The notes under the pieces: model-generated | The model's input: the letters and a program-made list of their open reading frames with translations, nothing else | Told to the model about the DNA's origin: nothing | Databases searched by the model: none | Shown: positions 40,996-52,525 of the stretch, in pieces | How positions within the stretch are numbered: position 1 is the stretch's first letter | Layout of the letters: each line of letters opens with the position of its first letter | Source: Seminavis robusta | Taxonomy: Eukaryota > Bacillariophyta > Bacillariophyceae > Naviculales > Naviculaceae | NCBI GenBank assembly: GCA_903772945.1 | Contig: CAICTM010000239.1 | Location: 23,468-87,467, forward strand | Direction: 5' to 3' | Length of the DNA: 64,000 bases | Translations under genes and position numbers: made by a program

Positions 40996-41916
40996 ATGGA
41001 TCAGCATCAACAGCATCACGATGGTGAAAGACCCGACGAGGATGACAGGGGACACCGCAACAATCATGGACCACAAGCAATCTTGCACCACTTGGACCCA
41101 GGTCGAATGGATCTGGAACAAGGTGAGATTCTGAGAGCTTGGGCACTCAAGAACGCGGTGGAACAAGACCCAGATACAAGCGCGCTGTCAGATTACGAGC
41201 TGGTTCAGATTGCACTAGTCACAACGGATGTAGACGAGGCAATGGAGAAGGTCCAAATGCTGCATCAGTTTCGAAAAGAGTACAATATTGTGGAGTCTGT
41301 AGATCATGCTCGTTTCTGCATCCAAGAGGTCATGAGACTCTTTCCGGGATACTTGCTCTCTTTTACTTTTTTCCGGGAGGGAGACATGCACAGTGGCCAC
41401 TACGGTTTGGTGCAAGATGCCACAAAGCTCAATGCCAAGTTGATACCCAAATCTGGTGGTCCTGCCATGAACATGCTGCTGGCCACTGCTTACTTTTGCT
41501 TCCAAGCCATGAATCCTGATTTTGAAGCAGTGCGTCGAGGGGTCGTCTCATTGTTGGAGTGTGAAAACTTTGATTGGAAGCAGCACGTTACCTTTGGAGG
41601 AGTCAAACAAATGTACTTGGACTTTTTCATGCACTACCCTACAAAGTGGCACCAAGCCAGAAACTACCATACAGGAGTACTCTTCAACTTACTGGCGAGC
41701 ATGTGTCGGCCCTTTCAAACCGAGGACCTTCGCGAAAGCTGGCAAATCGGCTGTATGTCCCCCGGTGGTCGATTGGACACTATCTTTTTGCAACCAAACT
41801 TGCAGGCAGCGAATGAACGATTCATACACCGTGTTGCAAATATACTTGAGTTGCGGTACAACCATGAAGCATCTTTTGTTCTGCCGCCACTGGTCAATCA
41901 GCCGGCTGCAGGATGA
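40996..41916 (+). CDS. CRAL-TRIO (Sec14)-like protein
   Basis: 306 residues, single exon, ATG at 40996. After a polar His/Asp-rich N-terminus comes a small helical segment (LSDYELVQIALVTTDVDEAM). A domain follows with the spacing and motifs of CRAL-TRIO lipid-binding folds: FPGYLLSFTFFREGDMHSGH, FDWKQHVTFGGVKQMYLDFF, then HYPTKWHQARNYHTGVLFN and SMCRPFQTEDLRESW. The HYPTKWHQ...FN...RPF run corresponds to the conserved 'YP.r...i...N.p..f......kPFl' stretch. Predicted cytosolic lipid-transfer or lipid-sensing protein. The match is by eye and divergent. Confidence 0.6.
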   Translation: MDQHQQHHDGERPDEDDRGHRNNHGPQAILHHLDPGRMDLEQGEILRAWALKNAVEQDPDTSALSDYELVQIALVTTDVDEAMEKVQMLHQFRKEYNIVESVDHARFCIQEVMRLFPGYLLSFTFFREGDMHSGHYGLVQDATKLNAKLIPKSGGPAMNMLLATAYFCFQAMNPDFEAVRRGVVSLLECENFDWKQHVTFGGVKQMYLDFFMHYPTKWHQARNYHTGVLFNLLASMCRPFQTEDLRESWQIGCMSPGGRLDTIFLQPNLQAANERFIHRVANILELRYNHEASFVLPPLVNQPAAG

Positions 41917-42529
41917 CCAGATCCCTTGCTTTGCGTTGGTCCTCAGTTTGTTGCACCTGATCCCACAGAACCTAGTCCCGCATTCTGCCTCTTCTTTTCC
42001 TAAGCCTGGTCCGCCGCAGTTTACTTCTCTACTCGAGACCCCCCTCGAATCTAGAGATAGGGTAACAGCAACTGGTAACTCTTGGGTTGCTGATTGCTGG
42101 AATGGCGGGAAGAGAAGGAGCAAGTTACAAGTTTTCGTCCTGGGGGGTCATGGTGGGAGCACCCACTAGTGTTTTTGGTAGCTGGCTGTCTTCAGTCCTG
42201 AGATACAGCAGTTACTAGCTAGTAGTGCTGTAGTATTCAAGAGAGAAGGATTGTGGTGCGCATCGAGGAATCCAAACAAGCAACTCAGAAGACAGAAACC
42301 TAGCTCGTGTCGCATCATTCTACACGGACACGGCATTTCCATAAAACCTGCATCTAGCTACGGCAGCACATCCGTAAGCAGCACCAATACAATACAGCAG
42401 CAGTCTACAAGGACACGGCATATTTTTATTTACATTTTCGTTTACCTACAACTAGCATAGCACCAACCACCAACCCTACTGACCACACACACACAACATA
42501 CATTCACCACACATCCAACCAATACACAT
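41917..42529. other. Intergenic region between convergent genes
   Basis: About 610 bp with no gene recognised; a CA-rich stretch lies at 42480-42530. Confidence 0.4.
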
Positions 42530-43956
42530 TCACCCCTTTTTTGGCGGCTTGATGGTCAACAAGTAGACGTCGAGTTTTTCACAGAGTTGTCGAATGGCAA
42601 TGGATGTCCAATAGGCAATGCGGGCCATATAAAACACCACCACCGCTTGCAACCCAAATGTAATTCCGGGAGGGTGCAATCGTCGATGTTCTGCATAATC
42701 ACATTCCCACGCGAAAAACAATAGTGTCCCCACAATGGGCAGTATATCCAATTGGATACTGGCATATGCCATGCGCGCCATGCTGAATATAATCATTTTG
42801 ACGGTAATGAAGCATATACAGAGCCCCGATGCGACACAGACCAATCGAGCATCTTGTTGTACGACATCGTTGGGTGTCACCAGGACCATGACAGTGGCGA
42901 CCAAAAAGGGCGAGAATAGTTTGGAGAGAGCACTGAGCATGGATGTGAAATTGTACTGCTGGTAGACGTGTTTGGCGGTCCGATAGATGCACCCGGATGT
43001 GAGCATGCACGACATGGCAATCCAACCGACATAGACGCAGTGTTTGAGTTGTACCGACAGCACCGTGTGGAGGACAGTGACGAATGGATCGGGATCATTT
43101 GGATTGTTGGGTAATTTGGAAATGGGGAGGATGGGATACAAGACGTCTTGGAGGGATTGACTAAAGTAGGCTGTTCGATCAAAAAAGGCACTGGCCATCC
43201 CGCCCAGTGCCAGCATGTAGGCGCACTGATGAAGAAAGAACGACAATGCAAGGGTGAGTTCAAAAATCACAGTTTGCTCCCAATAATAATCCACGTGTGA
43301 TATGTACTGTAGTTACGCACCTCGGTGACACCAAGCCATTTGGAATGGGCATGCAACAGCACTCCGGTGTAATACTCTTCCAATTGCGTGGAAAAGAATG
43401 TCAATTGAATGGCCACTTGAGTCAACAGCGATGCTCGTGTGGGTCCCAACAATAGAATTCCTTGTGCGACCGAGACTGTAAAAATGGCCGCGTAACAATC
43501 GAGTCCATGATCAAAGAGTTGTCCCAACGGACTGGATGTCCCCGTTCGACGTGCTTGTTTTCCATCGCACGAATCGGCCGTGTGATAAAAGAACACGGCA
43601 AATCCATTGAACAGGAGCAGCGCCATGGGCATGGGCATGGGTTGATTGCGTTCGGTAAATTGTGGAATGAACCACCACGTGGTCAAGTAGGATGTCACAC
43701 AGGCCATGCTGCCCACGAGTGTCACCATGTTGGGTGCCATGCTCATGGGAATGATGTTCTCGGTAATCCAAATCCAAAAGGGATTCATAAATGTGTCCAA
43801 ATGCGTGTACTCGCCACCCTTGTACTTGTGATGCGCAATGGTAGTGATCCCATCTTGCGTCAACACATTGCCGTGGCGAGCAGGATCTTCCCAGATCCAC
43901 TTGTGCACGTTGCTCCGATCCACCGGTTTTTCGTGCTCCACATCGTAAAACGACAT
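42530..43956 (-). CDS. CDP-alcohol phosphotransferase (choline/ethanolamine phosphotransferase type)
   Basis: Two exons, 43321..43956 and 42530..43276, join in frame across a 44-bp GT-AG intron to give 460 residues. The family signature DG(x)2AR(x)8G(x)3D(x)3D is complete at residues 131-153 (DGKQARR, then G145, D149 and D153). Several membrane spans precede and follow it. The preceding NPFWIWITENIIPMSMAPNMVTL segment is typical of choline/ethanolamine phosphotransferases, which transfer phosphocholine or phosphoethanolamine from CDP to diacylglycerol in the ER or Golgi in the last step of the Kennedy pathway. Exact head-group specificity cannot be read from the sequence. Confidence 0.92.
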
Positions 43957-44285
43957 CTTTCTTCTTTCTTGTCTTTTTCTTTCTTCTTCTTTTCTATTGC
44001 TTCCCCGCTGTAGCTAAGTGATCCACCAGCCTCAGTCCGCTGAATGAATACTGGTACCGTACCGGCGGCAACTTGGACTCTCTTGGGCTGATCGAAAGCT
44101 TCGACAAGAGGACCGATGTCATGAGCTCTGTTAATGATGCTGCTCCAAGTGCACGGGTGATGGGGTGTCGTCAGCGGTTTGATGCTTGACGCTTACTAGT
44201 ACGCTTTGCTTTTCCGCTGGACTCGACTCGACTCGTCACTCGACTGAGTCGAGTGACGAGTCGACTCAATCGACTACTAGTACCG
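43957..44285. other. Upstream region with perfect palindrome
   Basis: About 330 bp upstream of the phosphotransferase. It contains a 37-nt perfect palindrome at 44228-44264 (18-bp arms around a single G) made of CGACTCGTCACTCGACT-type sequence. Confidence 0.6.
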
Positions 44286-45434
44286 TACAGGCTGTATCGA
44301 AGCTATTGACGCAAACGCAAGCCAGCTGCCGGTACGCGAACCGGAACGTCCTGGAACGTTCCGTGAAAAGACTTAAGGGACATATAGCCTTAACCTTAAT
44401 CTCAACTGACATCACTCGGATCGATCGATCGATCCAAGCCACTCGTATGTACACCTCTTTCATTTCCATACCTTTACTCTATTGACTCGACTCTATCAAG
44501 ATGATGCTTCCTCCTCTTTACAGCGGCTACTCCTCTTAACAAAGGCTACTACTCACCACCATGACAGGCTCCTCTTGTTTGGTTAGCGGCAACGGCAGCC
44601 GTTCGACGGATCGGTCGGTGACAGGAGCTTCCATTCGACGATCGATATCTTCTTTCTTCTTCCACGGAGGAATCTAGCGACCATGACGACTCCTCTTCCA
44701 CGGAGCGAACGGAGCGCTACTACCACGAAGCGACCACAACAACAAGCGGTTACGGCTATTGCAACAACAAGTGACGCCTCGTCAATGGCACTGGCAACAA
44801 GTTTTCGGCGGATCGATTCGTCTTCTTCCTGCTGCCACGGAGCCTCTTTCACGCAGCGACCATGAGGATTGCTTCCTCTTTCACGGAGTCTTATGACACT
44901 GCTACTACAAAGGAACAAGCGGCAGCTACTCCACTACGATTTTGACTTGTGGACTGACTACAAATTTGTGGCATTTTAAGTCAACAATTCTCCTTTGAAA
45001 CTTTGAATTGGGGGCTCCAGTCTTCATGCAGAGCCACCCACTCCTCTACCAGACTCTGCAGTGCAGATTGAGTGCTGAGAGTGAGGACTGGAGCACCTTT
45101 CCCATGGAGAAATCCATGGCAGAATGACAACAATATGGAATCCAAGCCTGATTTTTGATAGAGGCTCCATAGGAAACCTTAGAGTTGATTGACTCTTTTC
45201 AAGGGGAGTGTCTGTGAGTGTGTTGGGGAGCTACTCCTAGAAAAGAGTCAATCAGATCAATGTATTGGTAAAGCTAATGGCCATTTGGTCAACACTGTTG
45301 CCATGGTGGTAATATTCATTTTATTTTCTTCAATCTTTTCTTTGTGGGATCCAGTCTTTTCAATGCAGGATTCGTGAAATGACCATTGCTTTCAGAAATG
45401 ACCGCTTCCGATTTTGGTTTGGCCAAAACCAATT
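44286..45434 (+). repeat. 1.2-kb dispersed repeat, copy B
   Basis: Same orientation and block order as 11321-12511 with many small indels. It contains the second copy of the hairpin (45186-45254). No protein frame is conserved between the copies. Confidence 0.75.
45186..45254 (+). other. Hairpin with near-invariant loop, copy B
   Basis: Perfect 15-bp stem, TGATTGACTCTTTTC at 45186-45200 with GAAAAGAGTCAATCA at 45240-45254. The loop is nearly identical to that of copy A, while about seven stem positions differ on both arms. Confidence 0.75.
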
Positions 45435-47576
45435 TTGGAAATGTCAAATGAATCTGCACCGGAGTGCCAGTCGGTACTCAGTATGATGCAAATTCATTGA
45501 TGTCCACTGGAAGGATTAACAAGGACCATGGCGCTAAATCTTTGTCTTTTCAAGGCGTGCACGCGAGCACGCGTTATGTGCTTCATTCCCACCAACCAAT
45601 TTGGTTATGATCACACCTCCGTCGCAATCGTACATGTACCAGTGCGAGCAGTGCCCCTGTATCATGTGCCTCTGTCCATGATGACATCGTGTCCATGCAT
45701 GTGGTCATGGACTCGACTCATCGATCAACAAAAGGGCACGGTGGAACAAATACGATGCTGCCAGTTCAAGAAAGAGCCGCCGGTGAGGACACTGGCTGGC
45801 CAGCCAACTTCCTGTAGCACATTCAGGCTTTTCAAGTTGCCCCTGGACATGATATTACGCCCCTGACCAGGCCTTTAGGGCTTTTGGGTACGGTGGTACA
45901 TGTTCATTCGCAGCTCCAACCATGGTATTCACGTCTCCCCTGACTATTACCGTAAGGCCTGCAGCCAGGGTCTTTTGGTACGGTGGTACATTCTCAGCTT
46001 CTACCATGGCTGGTAGTACTACTCACTCATGCTGAGCTACATGTACTTTGCAAGAGCTTGCATGATGCATACCTACAGGCCTACAGAAACGAGCCAGACC
46101 AGTAGCCAAACTGCCGCCTGTCCAAGATCCAAGACAAAACACATCCTCAAGCCCCTCCTCCATTGTTTCTCCAGCTTGTGTACTCTGGAGTCCGGAGTAC
46201 TACGGTAGCTACATGTAGTGCGTTGTGTTGTTGCCCAAGTTGGCTTTTAGTTGTGGAACATCGGTGGTCGAGCCCTTGAGCCAACTGACTGTCCACTGTA
46301 GAGCAAAACAGCTATCATTCATGCATGTAGCAAGAATACCCCTCAAAACCTCTATTCGTCCCGGTGCGAAGTGCTGGTTCCGGCAGCTCCTGAGTGGCTA
46401 GCTAGATTGCGTGCTTTCAATTCTTGTGGTATTCATCGTTCTCATGAAGGTTGTGGCAAGTCGCAGATAGATCAGAGGGATAGGCCTGCTATTCAGCGAC
46501 GGTATCATCAGATCTTGCAAAACCTCTGCTCCCGGTAGGTATCGGTGGCTACTAATAGATACAAGACTGAGTTTCAGTAGTTTCAGTTCTTGCCGTACTC
46601 ACAGTAATAGTACGACGTATTCATCGTTCCCATGAAGGTTGTCGCAGATGAGAGGGAAAGGCCTGCTATTTTCTTTAGACCGTGGACAGATGAGGTAAAG
46701 TCAAGTACATGTTGTATTGATCTAGCTAGCTGGGACCACAATTAATTGTGTCGGCGGTACTGGGGCCCACTGACACGTTGATGTCCCAGTAGTCAATGTT
46801 GTAATCGCTTCATTGCCGGATTGTCAACTATTAAGGTGAGTACGAGTTTAATAAAGGAAGTGGGTGAGACACGTAGAAAGTGTACCAGCGCTACAGCCCA
46901 AAAATGGACCAAAACCGTCTATAAGCAAATGACTGTCTCAATGTCCGATTGACCCATAAGTAGATCAATACGAAATCGACCTCAAGTACCATTGACTCAT
47001 AGTATGTTACCCATACTGACCACATGATTTAAAATCATATACCCTATGTTAAACGTGTATTTCATTTTCGTTATACTTTTGGCGAGATGCATAAATATTT
47101 TGGTCCAACATTGAGTCCCGTTAACTCAGAAAGTAGAGAGTGAGACAGAAGGTTTCCGATATTGTACTGTTTTTGCTATAGTATCGCTGATGTCTCAAAG
47201 CCATGGACCAAAACCGACTTTATACCTGTAGATCACGCGACCAAACTTGCACCTCTTGGAAAAGCCAGCCAGCTGACGACGCAAATTAGTTATTAGTGGC
47301 TCTTTTCTTCTTTCAAGCGGTCCTTCCCCTCAACCCATGGAAATTTAGGTGCTTGCGGCGGCTACAGCGCAGCGCACCATGGCCGATGTTAATGTATGTG
47401 ATCGAGTGCAGGACGATAAAGATAAACGATAATCAAGATGAGGCTGATATTGGCTGTTACTTTTTTTAAATAGTTTGTTAGATTAGTGGTACAAAAGTTG
47501 CTTGCTGTTCAGAGTATGAAAGAATAATATCATGTAGAATCTTGTGTAGTAAGCTCGCCGCTCCTTCAAATAATGG
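45435..47576. other. Gene-free region with local duplications
   Basis: 2.1 kb without a credible gene. Two local imperfect duplications are visible: TTTTGGGTACGGTGGTACAT near 45882 recurs near 45972, and a block ending AGGCCTGCTATT near 46480 recurs near 46670 together with ATGAAGGTTGT. Otherwise AT-rich unique-looking sequence. Confidence 0.4.
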
Positions 47577-48920
47577 TTAGACTCGCTGTTTCTTGGACGG
47601 ACGCTCCTCCTCTTCCGATTGACTGGTCTTGCGCTTGGTCGATAGCTCCGTCGACGACATGCACAAGGTTGGATTGCAGGACACAAAGTAAAAGATGGAG
47701 TTGAGATCGTCCTTGACATTGGCCAACGATTGGATCCAGGCTTCTGTAGAATTGGTGTTTTGCTGGTTGGTCAACAGTTGTCCTCGTCCCAGTTGGTTGA
47801 GCTTGGAATAGAGCTTGAACTCGCGGCTGAGTGGATACTTGCGGAATAAAAAGAACTTTTCGAGGGTATAGTTGTATTGGAGCATTTGAAGCATGGACTT
47901 GCGGGCCTTGGTCGAGACACGACCAATCGTCTTTGGGGTTCGAGCGGTCAGAGCAAAACTGCGCAACCGACGATTGTGCCGCAGAGCCTTGGCGAGAATC
48001 TCCGCGGCCGTATCGGAGAGCATGGTCTCAATGGCCAGTTCCAACGAATGCAGAGCCTGATTGCGTTGAATCATACCGCCCAGTGACGACGCCGTGGCGG
48101 CATCCATGGCACCTCCTTGGAGACACCCCAGTTCCAGTGTGCGTAGTGTTTGATTGTTCTGTAACATGAATGCCATGGAGGCAGCATGGGCCGGTGTGAG
48201 ATCCATGTTTCGAAGCTTGAGCATCTTGATACTGGCCGATAGACACAAGGCAGTAGCCGCGGAAACGGACAAACTACCCAGGCTTCCCTGTTGCTTGGGT
48301 TGGATGGATACCACTTGGAGAGACGGAAGCATGGAGAGAGAGAAGAGCAGGGGATCCAAGAGAAGAGGAGAGGGGGATTCTTCGTCATCTTGGGAAGATA
48401 GGGGTCGATTCTTGCGGATCATGGACTGCGGAACTGGAGAGGAGGAAGAAGAAGAAGTACCACCCGAGTTGTCTTCCAATAGAATCTTGCACTCGACAAA
48501 GGCAAACGATCCTAGAAAGAACATGCCTTGGACATGCTCGGCAAAGTCAGCAAAGTCTTGAGGGCTTCCAGTGACTTGAAGATCCGCAATGATCAGGCAT
48601 TCCAGCTGCTTGGCCCCAGATACCATGGCGTTGATGGCCTTCATGCTGACAATCCCCGGGCAGTTTGGATAAGAGTTGATCGAGACCTTGCGGAGCCGAG
48701 GGAGGCGTCCCAATCCTTCCAAGATATCTTGGATACCATCTTCAGGGCACTCTTGAAAGAACGACTCGTCCGCGGATATCACAAGTTCCTCCACCACGGT
48801 GTTGGTCTTGACGGCTCTGCGAAAGTCTTCACTTTGCAAGCGAGAGCTAAAGGTGAGAAAGACGGATGTCAGGCGCTGATCGTTGTTCAGCATGCGACGG
48901 AGATCCACAAAGGTTGCCAT
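47577..48920 (-). CDS. Leucine-rich-repeat (RNI-like) protein with basic C-terminus
   Basis: 447 residues, single exon, ATG at 48920. Irregular LRRs of the ribonuclease-inhibitor type run through the protein: LPRLRKVSINSY, LECLIIADLQVTG, SIKMLKLRNMDLTPAHAASM, QTLRTLELGCLQGGAMDAAT, ALHSLELAIETMLSDTAAEI and RRLRSFALTART. A Ser-rich insertion splits the array near residues 150-180. The C-terminus ends in an acidic-basic stretch (EEEERPSKKQRV) that could be a nuclear localisation signal. No signal peptide or membrane span. Diatoms carry large families of such LRR proteins, mostly of unknown role. Confidence 0.8.
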   Translation of the reverse strand: MATFVDLRRMLNNDQRLTSVFLTFSSRLQSEDFRRAVKTNTVVEELVISADESFFQECPEDGIQDILEGLGRLPRLRKVSINSYPNCPGIVSMKAINAMVSGAKQLECLIIADLQVTGSPQDFADFAEHVQGMFFLGSFAFVECKILLEDNSGGTSSSSSSPVPQSMIRKNRPLSSQDDEESPSPLLLDPLLFSLSMLPSLQVVSIQPKQQGSLGSLSVSAATALCLSASIKMLKLRNMDLTPAHAASMAFMLQNNQTLRTLELGCLQGGAMDAATASSLGGMIQRNQALHSLELAIETMLSDTAAEILAKALRHNRRLRSFALTARTPKTIGRVSTKARKSMLQMLQYNYTLEKFFLFRKYPLSREFKLYSKLNQLGRGQLLTNQQNTNSTEAWIQSLANVKDDLNSIFYFVSCNPTLCMSSTELSTKRKTSQSEEEERPSKKQRV

Positions 48921-50414
48921 GGTTGCAGATTCTTTCTTATAGTACAGTACAAGGAAAACTAAAAGAAGAGGTAAACGCTCAGCTTCTGAGTTTTATGAGC
49001 GCTGAGAGGAGCTCGGAGAGGTGAGATGCGATCAATGGCCTCCATCAAACCTCAAAGTGAGTGTCAGTCCAACCATGGACGCTCTCCTTCTCTCCTTCTG
49101 ACCATCCACCAGCTCCATCCACACATCCACACACTTACTTTCCGCATTGACATCTTACGTCTTACAAGAAACGTGAACTCCTTTTCAGCGGTGCCCCTGC
49201 ATCAAAAGCCAGAACCATAGACAATTAAAGTTACATTTATTTACCATCAGATTCTGTTGTCAATTGAATAATGTAACTTGCAAAGCATGCAATCCAGGTT
49301 CTGATTGAAACTTTTCTCTCTTATTAAACATTACAACATACAAGTTACTCGGTCAGGGAGATACACCCGGGAACCTCGACAGAAATGGTTCTCCCTGTAT
49401 CCAGGCCTTACAGAATCCCCCCCGTCCCACGATTGTGGTACTCTCTTCAACCATTGTGGGTGTACCCAGAATGACTATTTGGAACAGGATGAATTGGAGA
49501 TGGTTGTATGCCGTAGATGGCACAGTCGGTGCGTTTTAAGCCATGTGCCCGGACATTTATGTCGTAAATCTCTTTTGCCAATTCTCGCCCACTTGCTTGT
49601 GGGGAAGCTACAATGCATTGACAGTAGAAAAGTAAGTGGAGCACTCCACAGGACTGAAACATTGAAAGTGAAGTTTGTGCTGCTGTTGCTGCAAGCATTA
49701 AAAACTATTTCGACTGCACCGACCTGCCAGCTCAATTACGGTACTGAGTTTGACCATTGAATACACTTTTCTACTTTTCTATGCAACGAGCACCAGTTTA
49801 CCTGAAGTTCACCTTGAGATGGGATGTGTGAAGGAATGCTGTGGAACACATTTATTTGGTCACAGTTGCTTTAATTCTCCAGCTGTCTTGTTACTATTTA
49901 TTTGCTTTTTGACCATTGGAAATTGGAGAGTTATTGCTTCTGCTCAGTAGCTATGTACTAGTATGCACCGGTACATGTACGGTAGCTATTGTCGCGTCTG
50001 GATGCTCTTGCACGAGTGCCTTTTTTAAAATAAATCTATTTACTAAAGACCGGGTTGAAGTTTTGGAACGTGACTGGGGCAGGCGCGAGGAGCATAACAG
50101 AGAAGTGGCTAGTCACATGTAGTTGATTGGATATATAGGTATTCATGTCGGTTAAATAATTACCAGAACTCCAATACGTGACCAATACTGCCACTGAGGA
50201 ACACCAAAGAACATCTAGATACCAAACCTGTTAAACCGTACTCGCTGCAATTCATAGACGCACAGGCGATCCCACATACATGACTCATACTTTGAAGAGA
50301 TCGCTGACCAAAACAGCGAGTGACTCATTCGCCGAGTGGACTCATTGGATTCAATCAATGGCATGCACCAATCGAAGAACCTCACCACGCACAATACATT
50401 CCGGAACAGACATA
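48921..50414. other. Gene-free region
   Basis: About 1.5 kb with short frames only. No gene, RNA or clear repeat recognised. Confidence 0.4.
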
Positions 50415-52078
50415 TCAAGCTTCCTCCTCTGCATCACTAGTAGATTGTCGAGTAAGAGTCTGAGTCATCATGAGTGAACTTGCAAGAGAACGGCGAACAT
50501 GAGCCTTGGATGTTCCAGCCGATGTTCCAGTGACAGAAGAGGTCACAGAGAAGACAGGAGACTGGCAGAGAGGAACATCAATGGGAGGGCTATCACCACC
50601 GGATTCGGATGCTGCCGAGTTGCTTCCCATAGGACTACAGAACAGAGTGGTGCTCTTCTTGCGAACTTCAACCGGAGGAAGCTTCGCCATGGGGTGATCC
50701 CCATCAATGGTATCGTCCGTGACCCTGGAACGATTTGACATTGGAGGCAAATGCTGTCGCTTTCCAGATCCAAGGGAATCGGATGGTGTCGCACGCTTCT
50801 TTGGAGTCATTTGTCGAGTACTTGGAGTGGACACAGAAGGCTTCGCAGATGGCTTACGGTCCTCTTCTTCTACCTCCTCTTCTTCTACCTCCTCTTCTTC
50901 TACCTCCTCTTCTTCTACCTCCTCTTCACTTCCATCGGCTTCATCATGGTCGTCGTTGTTGTCTTGCACATCGTCGGCGCCATTCTGTCCATCGCATCGT
51001 CGTCGCTCTGCTCGCTGTCAGTGGCATCTTGTTGGGTAATCCAATCGACAGAGCTGGCGTGGTCATCCAAGGCCGAGTCATCATCTGAAGGAGGGTGGCG
51101 CAGGAAGTATGGATCCATACCACACCGATGCATGGTATGGTTCAAGTAATTCTCCGGCGTCCGACAAAGGTACCCCATGCGATGGTCATCGTAAGTCTGA
51201 CTTTCAATATCCTCGTTGGTCAGTCGAACCAAAGGAATGCAGGTGAAACCCTTCCATGGGTAGCAGGCATCGAAGGAAAGCTTGCGACGATGAAACTCAA
51301 AGCGGGACCACTTCATGGCACGGCAGATGATAGGCCATTCACGAGGACGCGAAGTGATTTCCATCAAGAAGAGACGAAGCTTCTCATGGAAAATAGTGGA
51401 ATACTCCTTCGGAACACCACAGAGATCAATCTTTTGGCCGACGGGTGGCAAAGGATAGTCACCTTCTGACCATGGTAAAAGGGGTATTCCTCCAATTCCT
51501 TTTGTTGTTGAACATCCACGCAAGGGTCATGTCAAGACTTTCACGAGCGACATCATCAACCTCAGACCACCCACCAAGCACACGTTCAGGCAAGTCAATG
51601 CGGTACAAGTTGTCACCGAGATGACCGAGGTGGGCGTGACGAAGTGAGCGAATCCCAAGGAGAGTCTTCTCTTGCTTGCGAACCAAAGCAAGGACGGCAT
51701 CGTCGATGGGAAATTCATCGATGGGATCTTCTGGAAGCTCACGGCGTGCAACCATTGGCTGAGAGACTGGGCCAGTGATGGTGTCGGTCTTCTTGGACAA
51801 AGAAGGAAGAGTACGATGACCTGGAGAGCTTCGATCCCGCGTCACACTGGAGAACGATAAAGTTGGCAACCGAGGAACAGTGCCGAACGAGAACGAGCCA
51901 CAGCCACCTGGGTACTTCCACTGGCAGTCCCTTGACGTTCGACGAGTTGACGAGCAATGACAAAGCCAGGAACTTTCCAGCAGTGGTCATCTTCGCGAAG
52001 CCTGCTCGCTTCACCAAGGGCTTCTTCGGGGGCGAAGGGGTATGACGATGTTCACGGTACGGGGGACGGTCGGCCATG
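50415..52078 (-). pseudogene. Frameshifted ORF of unknown function, companion of the MULE-like transposase
   Basis: Coding-like pieces succeed each other in different frames: an N-terminal segment from ATG at 52078, WKVPGFVIARQLVERQGTAS, the piece 51459-51869 (VARRELPEDPIDEFPIDDAV), the piece starting near 51470 (IDLCGVPKEYSTIFHEKLRL) and the acidic tail from 50969 to the stop at 50415. At least three frameshifts are needed. The tail contains a 15-bp tandem repeat encoding EEEVE units (about 50868-50931). It lies 450 bp downstream of the transposase on the same strand with the same degree of damage, so both probably belong to one dead element. No family recognised. Confidence 0.45.
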
Positions 52079-52525
52079 GTGAATGGTTGTTGAAAGGAAA
52101 ACAGCAACGAAGGAATATTTCGAAAGTGGTTCAGGGAGGCTGTTCCGCCGAATTATGAACTATTTGTGGAAACCAAACGGTCGTGTCGGATCTGGTCAAA
52201 CGGGACGTCCAATCGGTTTGTACATACTCAACAACAATGTATTGCTCACTTGCCATCTTGCACGTCGCTATGGTCACCGCGGGACCTGAGGATAGATGGT
52301 TTAGCCACTGTCAAGGAAGTAAGAGTGCATTCCAGCAATCTTCCGAAAGCACAGCCCGTCGCAGCAATCTAAGTAATATATGTTGCTTATCTGTTACATA
52401 CTGCCGTTCCGACGTTTCGTGCTCCAGCCTGCGTCATGAAAAGAGCAACGCACCAAAGGCTGAAGCCGACATGCTGACGACGGTAAGATCGACATGCTGA
52501 CGACGGTAAGATCGGTGCGTCAACT

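Noticed and set aside
50707-51149. Leu/Ser/Phe-rich plus-strand frames suggesting membrane spans
   Set aside because: They arise from the complement of the 15-bp Glu/Val repeat in the minus-strand acidic tail.
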